Assembly: GCA_946803715.1 (NCBI GenBank)
Contig: CAMPET010000178.1
Span: 11,178-21,177, forward strand
Source: Beroe ovata
Taxonomy: Eukaryota > Ctenophora > Nuda > Beroida > Beroidae
DNA length: 10,000 nucleotides
Reading direction: 5' to 3'
The notes beneath the pieces are model-generated. The model was not told the origin of the DNA and searched no databases. It saw only the letters and a list, made by a program, of their open reading frames with translations. Of the stretch, positions 1-7,674 are shown one piece after another. The translations under genes and the position numbers were made by a program. Each line of letters begins with the position of its first letter. Position 1 is the first letter of the stretch.

Positions 1-171
1 AGAGTGGTGTATACGTCATGGAATGTTAAGAAGTGGTGTCAGTGGTAAGCAGTGACGTAGTGTGTTGTAAACGTCATGGAATGTAGAGGTGTCAGCGGTA
101 TGTAGTGACGTAGAGTGGTGTATACGTCATGAATAGTAGTGGTGTCAGCGGTATGCAGATTGCAGCGACGT
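1..171. repeat. Three-unit tandem repeat, ~53-60 bp units
   Basis: Units at 1-58, 59-111 and 112-171 each begin AG(A/T)GTGGTGTA-like, pass through ACGTCATG and (G)GTGTCAG(C/T)GGTA, and end in GACGT. They differ by small indels. Each unit contains the GGTGTCAG motif that recurs elsewhere in the window. At both internal junctions a TGACGT is followed 14 bp later by ACGTCA, giving a short inverted repeat. The first unit is cut by the window edge. Confidence 0.8.
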
Positions 172-315
172 AAGTTTTTCAGAAGCTTACTGATCAAAAA
201 GTGTGCACTGTACACGCATCCCTGATCAACCAGCGCGTGTGCTACACACACACTAATGAGTAATAATTCAAGGCATATACGAGAGGCTAGTAATGTACAA
301 CTACTGTCGAGATAC
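1..315 (-). other. Intron 12 of NCKAP1 (partial), no exon recognised
   Basis: The intron begins with the donor GTATCT directly after exon 12 and continues to the window edge. The family's next segment should start near a CLE..SQSRY-like stretch. None of the open frames here resembles it, including the one reading leftward from 251 through DQGCVYSAHFLI. The next exon is therefore probably outside the window and this stretch is intronic, filled mainly by the tandem repeat at 1-171. Confidence 0.65.
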
Positions 316-3300
316 CTGGAATGAGTCCTGTATGAATTTCTGATAGAAACACAGGTTACTGAGGTTTGTCACGTCTTTGAGCACCTCATCCATCATGTCC
401 ACGTATTTGCTGTGGTTCTCTATCGTGTTCATGCAAATAGCAAGTGCTTCATGCTGCTTCAGTTGCAACTGACTCTGTGTTACGTTTGTGTACGCCTGCA
501 CAACAATATGTTAAGAAATATCTGCTTTGCTAGCAAGACGGCTATAATTGCTTGAGATGAAACTACATAACGACCATAATTACTCATGATTGGACTGCAT
601 AACGAGTTTGTCACCTGCAGTCGTTGCCAATCAATCCGGAGAGGCTGGAAGTCCTCTGCCTTGTCCACGTTAGTGAAGTCCAGGGAACCCAGCTTGTCGA
701 TGAAGGAGGTGAGGAGGAGACTCTCCTCTTCAGGAGCCGGGAAGTTCTGTATGATGTGTCGTAACTCTACACAGTCGTTCTGCTTCAGATACTGCGATAT
801 TATAGTGGGTGTGACGGATCATGTTATAAGTAGGGTAACCCTTCCGGTATCCGTTCCTCTGGATGAGACTTGTCATTACACTGATTAATCACGCACCTGT
901 AGGTAATATCGCTTGATAATCGGATGGTACTCCTTTATCAATCTCGACAGTGTCTCGATGTTGTGTATGAGTTGTGAGATGAGAGGGTCGCCAAATGTCT
1001 CATGAGTAACTTTGACACGGTGTTTCCGCCAGTCTGTTGCGTAGTTTCGTACCAGCCACAATACCTATCATAAACAGGGGGGTTGCAATGACAGGGGCTA
1101 TAGAATGACGTCATGGCTGTCACGTGTAAAAGCAAGACATTCTGTGTTAGCCCCTATAATAGTGGCTACAGTTCAGCCATACCGAATGATTGACACTGTT
1201 CTCATGGTGTCGTGACACCACTGCTCATCATATGGTGTCTTGACACCACAGTTCACATGTAATGGAACATACCTCCCCCGTGGCAGTGCTCATTGCATCC
1301 AGCAGAAGCAGGAGTTTTGGTGCCAGAAGTCCTGGCGATGACGTCACAACGTTGATCATCTCACTGAGCATCAACCGGAAATAGCTGCGTCTCCCCTGAT
1401 AGATTCACAAAAATGGGTAAAGGTGAACGGCTGCTGGACTTGAGCCATGAACAGTGAACATTGAACAGGGACAAAACATAAAATTAGATTTATACCTGGT
1501 GCTTGAGGGGTGTATCCTTAGAAAATGTTATCGCTGCCTCCTGTACCATTTGTATCAACTTCCTGTGACCCTTGTACCTTTCAAAAACCTGTGACAAAGT
1601 GGAACTGGAGAAAAGTGTTGAATGTAATGATAACAGTGGTGTCAAGAGTTGTGTCCTAGAAAAAGCGATTTCAAATGTGCGCCCCGGAAAGTGTTGTCAA
1701 TAAATTTGCGTAGTCAAGGGTGGTCAAGGGGAAAGTGGTGTCAAGGGGAAGTGCTGTCAATGAAAATTCCTGTCAAGGGAAAAGTTTAAAGTGCTGTCAA
1801 GGTAAAAGTGCTGTCAAGAGAATAGGGCCGTTGACGGAAAAGTGGTGTCAGGGGAAGTGGTGTCAACTGTCAAGGGAGGAGTAAGGAGTGGTGTCAAGAT
1901 TCAAAAGTGGTGTCAAGCGATGTTCAAAAAGGAAGGTTGGCGTCAGTCCAATGATTTCCCTAATTCAGGGGAAATGAACACTATTGGAGGAGAAAACCAA
2001 GGCTGATGCCACCACTAACCTCAATGTAGAGAGCGTGGATGTTAACAACTTCGTCCCTAAAGAGGGTGATAATGTATGAATCTGAGAGAGCATTCTTCCA
2101 CGCCTTTTGATCACTGCTGTTCAGTTGTGATGGGCACACCAGATACCCTGGGCAAGCGAATAGTTAGCAGGGTAGTGAAGCACGGAGAAGCACTGTAATT
2201 CAGCAGCAAAATTCCCGCGGAAATAGGCATTCACCGTAGAGAATCCATTCATTCAGTTTCTCCAGATTTATCAGTTTGCACCCAGGATGAATGGCAATGA
2301 TGGGATCCGAAGATAGGCCGTTCTGAAACGAATCTTGTCAGCTAAACGAATCTTGTCAGCTAAACTTTTAGTGTAATTTGATAGTTCGAGCAGCGTTCCG
2401 TTATCCCCATATCGGAATTGAAACATTTTTATTGGTATGATATTGCACATGATATGCTCAGTGAATTCAAACTGATACATGCACTGTGCCATCAAATCTC
2501 ACCTGCCCTGTAAGGTTGTACAAAGAGTGATCTCGCATTTCATTGATTGTGAAGTTTTTGTCAGAGTGTAGGGAGTGGAGTGATTTGAGAGCTAGCCCCA
2601 CTCTAAGAGACAGCGGTAGAATCTCGTCCACGAGTTTCTTGAGGGGTGTATCACAGCTTTCAACCAGGTTACCAAGGCGATGAAACTCCTGACTAGGATC
2701 ACTTTCACCTGAATGATTCAGTACACAGATCATGTAGATAACTATACACAGTAGATTACTAGTACACAGATCATGTAGATTATATATTTCATTACATATG
2801 ACACATTAATTTGTCATGCATCTCGTATGAACGCTTCCTCTTACCACATGAAGGATCGTATATAATGTTGTAGATTCCAACAATTGCTTTCACGTGCTCA
2901 TGTCTGCCAAGCAGCAGCACCATCTTGACATATCTGATCAGAAAAGTGTGACATATTTACAAGTTTCTGCTTCAATTGGAAAATGGACAACCTTTTAATT
3001 CACAAAATTCCCAAATCAGGTTGAAGTGTAAACTCAACATTGTGATATGATTACTCACCGGCAAAGTATGTCAAGGAAGTTAGCAGTCAGTGAAAAGTTG
3101 ATGTGGATATCAAATGACATAGCCTCTACACTGATATTTGTAAGAAGCTCCATCACATATTCCTTCAACTCGAGGATGTCAACAAATGTGTTATAATGTA
3201 CCTGTCATAGAACCAATATCAACATTTGTGTAGCTAGCAAATGCATGAATTGCCTTCACTCTATGAAATACTAGACCTAGTAGATACTGAAGGTATAGCA

Positions 3301-3713
3301 GCTTCATATGAAATATCCCTAACTTATTGTAGGTACCTGGAGATGTTGCCTCATTTCATTCTTTGTGGAGTTGCTCAAATTCATGTTTTGGAACAAAGCT
3401 TTTGCCCTATCCAGCTTGGGAAACTTGCTTGTTATAGTTTTAACAGCATTATCATATGCTTTCTCAGTCAAGCATGGTGGACAGGTTCGCCCTTCTTCAC
3501 AACTCTGAGTATGTGTAATTCAATACACAGCCAATACAAAAATAACATGAATAAAAGCTAATAACTACTGGTGAAATGTTATCTATTCATAAGCTTTACC
3601 TGTTTGCTATAATGCAGCCTTGTCAGCAATCCTTGAGCCCTCTCATTGAGAATGATGAGCTTTTCAGCTAACTTCTGCTGAGATGGAGGCTTTGGTCGGT
3701 TGTCAAAATTCAT
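316..3713 (-). CDS. NCKAP1: NCKAP1/Nap1 (Hem family), WAVE regulatory complex subunit; N-terminal half, 12 exons, 3' end outside window
   Basis: Hem-family proteins are all-helical scaffolds that pair with CYFIP/Sra1 in the WAVE regulatory complex, linking Rac to Arp2/3-driven actin assembly at the plasma membrane. Coding exons, in transcript order: 3713-3600, 3504-3337, 3201-3059, 2933-2845, 2708-2503, 2322-2235, 2147-2020, 1588-1496, 1395-1273, 1064-897, 791-615, 495-316. All eleven introns are GT-AG with phases 0,0,2,1,0,1,0,0,0,0,0, and the reading frame stays open for 559 codons. The start gives MNFDNRPKPP followed by SQQKLAEKLIILNERAQGLL, very close to the vertebrate N-terminus as I recall it. 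Other matches in family order are TFVDILELKEYVMELL (residues ~99-114), HRLGN...TPLKKLVDEILP (~181-205), INLEKLNEWILYGYLVC (~258-274), LFRDEVVNIHALY (~298-310), SPGLLAPKLLLLLDAMS (~363-379), IIKRYYLQ (~433-440), LRIDWQRLQAYTNV (~491-504) and LSNLCFYQKF (~545-554). The family is about 1,100 residues long, so the C-terminal half lies left of the window. Vertebrates also have the paralogue NCKAP1L/HEM1; I use the NCKAP1 name for the presumed single invertebrate gene. Confidence 0.97.
1205..1248. repeat. Two small perfect hairpins in intron 9
   Basis: TGGTGTC at 1205-1211 and GACACCA at 1214-1220 are exact reverse complements separated by 2 bp. The same arrangement recurs at 1233-1239 and 1242-1248, also with a 2-bp loop. 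Both arms are the GGTGTCA motif seen in introns 7 and 12, here facing itself. Confidence 0.8.
1634..1919. repeat. Irregular array of GTG(G/C)TGTCAA motifs in intron 7
   Basis: About ten copies of AAGTG(G/C/T)TGTCA(A/G), mostly 16-35 bp apart and often followed by GGGGA or AGGGA, fill most of the largest visible intron (431 bp). Copies are near 1635, 1688, 1733, 1749, 1788, 1806, 1839, 1855, 1887 and 1905. Degenerate versions lacking the first half (CTGTCAAGGG) lie between them. Spacing and sequence vary, so this is not a clean satellite. It explains why this intron is longer than its neighbours. Confidence 0.75.
2326..2365. repeat. 18-bp perfect tandem duplication spanning the intron 5 3' splice region
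   Basis: AAACGAATCTTGTCAGCT occurs at 2326-2343 and again at 2344-2361, followed by a further AAAC. Read on the gene's strand, each unit supplies a CTGAC branch-point-like sequence and a pyrimidine-biased GATTCGTTT. The chosen acceptor, TTTCAG ending at 2323, lies just past the last unit. A second AG (TTTAG) sits between the units, 19 nt upstream. Confidence 0.85.
2720..2780. repeat. 20-bp direct repeat, 41-bp period, in intron 4
   Basis: AGTACACAGATCATGTAGAT is present at 2720-2739 and identically at 2761-2780. It lies just upstream, on the gene's strand, of the exon 5 acceptor at 2710-2709. Confidence 0.85.
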
Positions 3714-4572
3714 GGCCTCTTACTTCATCCTGATTAGATTGGTTTTCAGCATTAATGGACTGGTAGTAAACTCTACTACAAGCTCAATTATGGCCAAAGT
3801 CAGTAGCCAGGAGATTGTGTACATAGTAGCATTGGACACTGTATAGTAAAACCAAACATTTTTGCAATATGGATGATGGATCTACTGGTAGTTGCAAGAT
3901 ATATCTCTTCTTCAGAATCTATAATCTCAAGTCTCAACATAAACGGGCAGAAAGTGTGACTCTTGTTAGTTGCTTCTCACATCTGATTATTATATGAAGT
4001 TAAAATGATCAAAACTTTTTCAATGAGCTGTTTTTGCTGGTTGGTTAGCATGTATTGTCACAGTTGTTGAGATTCTGTTCTCATATGGCCTGACCTAAAT
4101 GGCTATACCTATGGCTATATAGAGTAGGGCACAAAATCAGAGTACAGAGGATCATGATTGAGAAACATGTTTTGCAACTGTCAACTGACTTTGTCTTACT
4201 TTGATGAAATGAACAATGTTCAATGATCTAATAAGGCATTTCATTGATTCTAATGAAGATACAGAATACAGATGTTTTTCTATTTTCTTATCTAATAGAG
4301 TTCTACTTCTGCTGCCAATGACAGGTATCGAAGGATTCAAGTAATCAAGGCAGAGATGGTTAAGGAAGTATAATCCATACTTTATTCACCCGAGACTTTG
4401 CTGCAATAGGCAGCTCCTAATTTCACCCTCCCTCACAGTTTCCTGTATGCTCGGTTGAGTGAACCACTGAGCTGCTCAAGCTTGATAGCGAATTATCAAA
4501 TGAAGTTTTAAGTCGTATAGAAGGTGGCAGCTATTTAGAAAAGAAGATTGAACATATAACAGTTACCTGAAA
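3714..4572. other. Intergenic, AT-rich, no gene recognised
   Basis: This is the 5' flank of NCKAP1 on the minus strand and should hold its 5' UTR and promoter. The open frames here are short, start and stop at random, and resemble nothing I know. No well-placed TATA box is evident: the only clear TATATAG-like run is near 4116, about 400 bp from the start codon. A non-coding first exon cannot be excluded. Confidence 0.6.
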
Positions 4573-4878
4573 AGTGAACTGAAAAGTCGTAAAAAGAAAC
4601 CACGGAGACGCGCAGCGCGCGCGGCGGAGTATTTGGGTCACGCAACGCGGGAACAATGTTTATCGATGAAGGAACGAGTGCAATGCGTGAGAATTGTTCC
4701 CGCGCTGCGCGTGCGTGACCCAAATATCACTCCGCGCGCGCGCTGCGCGTCTCCGTGGTTGGCTGTCGATGATAGCCCCTGTTGAGAATTTTATTGCGCG
4801 CGCCGCTTCGCGGCTCGCGTCAGCTGGGCCAAGCATCGCCAGGCAACTCCGTGGTTTTCTGCGACTTTTCAGTTCACT
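4573..4878. mobile_element. GC-rich foldback element, interrupted by a later insertion
   Basis: The left arm (4573-4657) begins AGTGAACTGAAAAGTCG. It is matched in reverse complement by the right arm, 4693-4758 plus 4855-4878, around a 35-bp loop at 4658-4692. The arms become continuous only when the inserted element at 4759-4846 and one copy of its duplication (4847-4854) are removed. They are rich in CGCG runs, against an AT-rich background. No target duplication is seen outside the arms and there is no coding capacity, so the superfamily is unassigned. Confidence 0.8.
4759..4846 (+). mobile_element. Short inverted-repeat element, copy 1, with 8-bp target duplication
   Basis: The 88-bp element has ends TTGGCTGTCGATG and CATCGCCAGGCAA, which are imperfect inverted repeats of each other. 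It is flanked by identical CTCCGTGG at 4751-4758 and 4847-4854. It is the shortest copy and lacks part of the GC-rich centre. It sits inside the right arm of the foldback element, so it inserted later. Confidence 0.9.
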
Positions 4879-4907
4879 GAGTAGAACAGGGGCGCGCAAC
4901 CTGTGCA

Positions 4908-5034
4908 TTGTCTGGCGATGCTAGACCGCTGATGCAAGCCGCGAAGCTGTCTGAGAATAAGTTTGCGCCGCGCGCGCGCAAAACGAAATTCTCGACGCAA
5001 AACGAAATTCTCTGGGTCTATCATCGATCGACAA
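4908..5034 (-). mobile_element. Short inverted-repeat element, copy 2 (reverse orientation), with 8-bp target duplication
   Basis: The 127-bp copy runs in the opposite direction to copies 1, 3 and 4. It opens TTGTCTGGCGATGCTAG and closes CTATCATCGATCGACAA. CCTGTGCA flanks it at 4900-4907 and 5035-5042. A 16-bp block, GCAAAACGAAATTCTC, is duplicated inside it and is not duplicated in the other copies. Confidence 0.9.
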
Positions 5035-5110
5035 CCTGTGCACAGTGAGACTCAAAGATCAAATAAAATAGCTGCAACTGTTTTAAATGCAAATCGCGAA
5101 TAGTAATTAC

Positions 5111-5233
5111 TTGTCGATCGATGATATAATAGACCCTGTCGAGAATTTCGTCGCGCGCGCGCAACTTATTCTCAGACAGAATTCGCGTTCGCGGCTTGCA
5201 TCAGCGGTCTACTGGTCTAGCATCGCCAGACAA
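5111..5233 (+). mobile_element. Short inverted-repeat element, copy 3, with 9-bp target duplication
   Basis: The 123-bp copy opens TTGTCGATCGATGATA and closes CTAGCATCGCCAGACAA. AGTAATTAC flanks it at 5102-5110 and 5234-5242; the duplication is 9 bp if the element ends at GACAA, or 8 bp if one terminal A belongs to the element. It is nearly the reverse complement of copy 2, so the two could form a long hairpin around a ~76-bp loop. Confidence 0.9.
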
Positions 5234-5242
5234 AGTAATTAC

Positions 5243-5450
5243 TCTATACGATATAAATCTGTAGAGTCAAGAGTGCACACCTGATTATCATTAATGGTTA
5301 TCAATAATTCAGATAAATTACCTGATACCAAATCCAATTTGCAATTAGAATTAATAGTATAATTCTGAAGTCTAAACTGTTAATATTCAATTCAAATCAA
5401 CTATTTATAGTATTAGTACTAAATAGCATTAGCAGCAAAAATGATAGTGA
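5243..5450. other. AT-rich spacer, no feature seen
   Basis: Strongly AT-rich sequence between elements, with many TAAT and ATTA runs and stops in all frames. No canonical AATAAA on the minus strand is visible here that would mark the 3' end of the gene at 5688-6206. Confidence 0.5.
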
Positions 5451-5451
5451 A

Positions 5452-5656
5452 ACCACTAGACCATGCTGACGCGAGCAGTGCAGCAATTGGCTGTCGATGA
5501 TAGCCCCTGTCGAGAATTTCATTGCGCGCGCGCCGCAAATTATTCTCAGACAGGCTATTCTCAGACAGGCTAGGCTCGCGTCAGCTGGGCCTAGCATCGC
5601 CAGGCAATGCAGCAATGAAATTTTCGACAGGGTCTATCTTTGATACTGATAGAGTG
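5452..5656 (-). mobile_element. Decayed copy 5 of the same family, split by copy 4
   Basis: Left of copy 4, ACTAGACCATGCTGACGCGA resembles the reverse-strand terminal part of the family. Right of copy 4, GAAATTTTCGACAGGGTCTA resembles the reverse-strand form of the family's GAGAATTTC/CCCTGTC block. Joined across copy 4 they give one reverse-oriented, diverged member. Its exact ends and target duplication cannot be seen, so the limits are approximate. Confidence 0.5.
5487..5607 (+). mobile_element. Short inverted-repeat element, copy 4, with 8-bp target duplication
   Basis: The 121-bp copy has ends TTGGCTGTCGATGATAG and CTAGCATCGCCAGGCAA and is flanked by TGCAGCAA at 5479-5486 and 5608-5615. 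It shares its ends and its GATAGCCCCTGTCGAGAAT block with copy 1 but keeps the full centre. CTATTCTCAGACAGG is tandemly duplicated inside it, a change private to this copy. Confidence 0.9.
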
Positions 5657-5687
5657 ATAGACAACTGATACCAGTGCCGCAGATAAA

Positions 5688-6206
5688 TCACTCTGTCTTC
5701 TCCTTCCCGTTAGTCAATGCCATGCCATCATTATTGGCAGAAGTGTCATTGTCTGCATTCTGTTCTCCCTCTTCCCCAGAGAGCTGGTCTGATTGTGTCA
5801 ACGTGTCACTGACTCGCTCCACAGGACCGAGACTCATAGCTCGAGACATGATGTCATGGACATCACGGTCAATATCACCGACAGAAGAGTTGTAGTACAT
5901 GTCCAGTTCCCTCCCGAACAGCTTTATCAGGAGCACAACTGCGCAGTAATTAGGACTAGGAGGTGGTTATGGGCTGGAAATCGGTAATATAGATCTTATT
6001 ACACAGTAACTGTGGTTGTCGCCTCACAAGTGCCTCACCGAGAACTACAGACAGTCCAGCCACGGGGTATCTCATGTCTTCGTAAGAGAAGAAGAGGTGA
6101 TACCATTGCTGAGCCATGTGGGATGCTTTGGGGAGTGGTCGCTTCTTCTTGTTGCTGTGATCAGGTGCTGATTCCTTGCAGAGGAAGTTGTTTTTCTCAC
6201 GGTATT
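5688..6206 (-). CDS. Unrecognised protein with one predicted membrane segment; last two coding exons, 5' end unresolved
   Basis: Two exons, 6206-6039 and 5938-5688, join across a 100-bp GT-AG phase-1 intron and end at TGA (5690-5688), giving 138 visible residues. Splicing creates an uninterrupted hydrophobic stretch, VAGLSVVLVVLLIKLF (about residues 48-63), that neither exon has alone, which is good evidence for the intron. Before it lies a basic, hydrophilic part (KKKRPLPK) and WYHLFFSYEDMRYP. After it come FGRELDMYYNSSVGDIDRDV and a low-complexity acidic tail rich in E, D, N, S and T. This resembles a single-pass or tail-anchored membrane protein, but I cannot name a family. The acceptor before 6206 has a good pyrimidine tract and an upstream CTAAC, so an earlier exon is likely. 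Alternatively the protein could start at the ATG at 6117 (109 residues), or the frame could extend to about 6290. Confidence 0.6.
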
Positions 6207-6413
6207 CTGAGGGAGGAGATGCGGGGTTAGGGAGTCCGATAAACACCGTGTCTGGTGTTAGTTTATGGGACTCGGATTATAATAGGGAGTGAGAGCGTGG
6301 GGATTGAGTTGACGACTTCGGAACGACTTCTACTTAAAGTTCAAGTATTCAAATGAAAACAAAAATAAAACAGTGTCAGGAATAGAAGTTTGGCTGAGGA
6401 GTACAATGTACAT
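6207..6413. other. Upstream flank of the membrane-protein gene
   Basis: The minus-strand frame of the neighbouring exon stays open to about 6290 (through KLTPDTVFIGLPNPASPP) before a stop, with no ATG. It is either part of a longer exon or an intron end. Beyond it is AT-rich sequence with an A-rich run near 6355-6371 and no recognisable exon. Confidence 0.4.
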
Positions 6414-7674
6414 ATACTGGAGTAGCTCAGCCAAAGTCAGTATGCAATAATCGAGTGGACAAAGTTTCTCAACGGTTTTTGGTAGATCCAAGGGTGTAGA
6501 ATCAAAAAAAGTTGCTGCCCTTCCGTGAATCGACGTCATGGGGGGTGCTAGGGCCACGCCCATTTTTTAACATTACGCGTAGTTTAAAATGACTTCGTTT
6601 ATAGCTCAAACGAACCGCAATGGCCATGTTTGTATAGGTCTGTACAACAATTCTAGGCTCCAAAACTTTCCGTTTTAGAGTTATGACCAAAAAACTATAT
6701 TTCAGTCAAACGCAATGAAATTTTGGGGTAACTCATCTTCCGAAAGTCGTAGGGACCNAGGGCCACGCCCATTTTTTAACATGACGCGTAGTATAAAATG
6801 GCTTTATATTGGCTTCTGAAGGTCGCAGACTTCGTTTATAGCTCAAACGAACCGCAATGGCCATGTTTATATAGGTCTGTACAACAAATCTAGGCTCCAA
6901 ACCTTTCCGTTTTTGAGTTATGACCAAAAAACTATATTTCGGTCAAACGCGATGAAATTTTGGGGTAACTCATCTTCCGAAAGTCGTAGGGACCCCATTA
7001 ATAGCTTAAAAGAACGGCAGTGGTCGAGTTTATATGGGTTAGTAACTGAAAAGTAAGCTCTAAACCGCTTATTTTGCGAGTTATGAGAGAAAAACTGATT
7101 TTCGACCATGCGCGGAGGTATATTGAGGCGTTTTATTCCACTTAAGTGGTCTTTAATTGCTCACAAAAAGTCACAATCATCATGAAAATACTTCTAACAA
7201 GCATTCAGTACCCGTTTAAATGCCGAACAATCAATTCCTGAACAGTCCAAGTAACATCTTGTCATTTTGAGCCATTGAAAACACAGAGATAGACTACAGT
7301 CTGACTTATGAGTACATTATAGCGGCGGATTTTTCGTTCATCACCATAATTGCAGGACTCACAACTGTTAATCAGAGCTTTTCTGTTTGCACAAGGATTG
7401 AGATACCTAGTTCAACATTCCAATTTAGCACCAATTGATGTATCTGTTGAGTAAATCCGATCAAGTCATGTCAATCATATGTCCTTATTGGTGGAATGCG
7501 CTGCATCATATTGTAGTCCCTACATCTGAGAAGTCGATCATCACCAGTCACCACATGGATTTCTTCAGCCTCAAACCAATGCCTCGAGAGCAATGGTTTT
7601 CTGTGACAGCATTGATCGCACACAAAAGCATGAGGATGCCAGAGACTTCCTCTTTCAAAGGACATCCTGAAGTA
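6414..7674. repeat. Left arm of a large inverted repeat
   Basis: The arm starts at ATACTGG (6414-6420), which pairs with CCAGTAT (9681-9687). Pairing continues, with small indels, through the AATCAAAAAAAGTTGCTGCC block, the AACTCATCTTCCGAAAGTCG block, the TTTTTGTGAGCA block and a region around 7500-7674. It ends just after CTTTCAAAGGACATC. It is longer than the right arm because the segment 6550-6757 is repeated at 6759-6994, on either side of an N at 6758. No long open frame with recognisable similarity is present. Confidence 0.85.
6550..6994. repeat. Near-identical tandem duplication across an N
   Basis: 6550-6757 and 6759-6994 both start AGGGCCACGCCCATTTTTTA and end GTCGTAGGGACC. They differ by scattered substitutions and by about 30 bp (GGCTTTATATTGGCTTCTGA and following bases) absent from the first unit. 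The single N at 6758 lies exactly at the junction. The right arm carries this segment only once. Confidence 0.85.

Noticed and set aside
39-251. Candidate exon 13 of NCKAP1 on the minus strand (DQGCVYSAHFLI region)
   Set aside because: There is an AG before it and a GT after it, but the peptide does not match the expected next family segment and the frame then runs into the tandem repeat.
586-888. Plus-strand open frame of 100 codons
   Set aside because: It lies opposite NCKAP1 exon 11 (791-615) and is explained as a shadow of that coding sequence.
1634-1919. CRISPR-like array
   Set aside because: The repeated word is only ~10 bp, spacing is irregular, units are degenerate, and it lies in an intron of an animal gene.
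3241-3561. Plus-strand open frame of 106 codons
   Set aside because: It overlaps NCKAP1 exon 2 on the opposite strand and resembles nothing; the minus-strand exon has a clear family match and good splice sites.
4105-4125. TATA-like run (CTATATAG) as the NCKAP1 core promoter
   Set aside because: It is about 400 bp from the start codon with no other supporting element, and AT-rich sequence yields such runs by chance.
4660-4924. Open frames on both strands rich in Arg and Ala
   Set aside because: They arise from the CGCG-rich arms of the foldback element and inserted copy 1, where stop codons are rare by composition.
5956-6246. Single unspliced minus-strand frame ending in ITDFQPITTS
   Set aside because: Its first codon is GTG, not ATG. 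A GT-AG phase-1 splice inside it joins the hydrophobic segment of the next exon, which is the better model.
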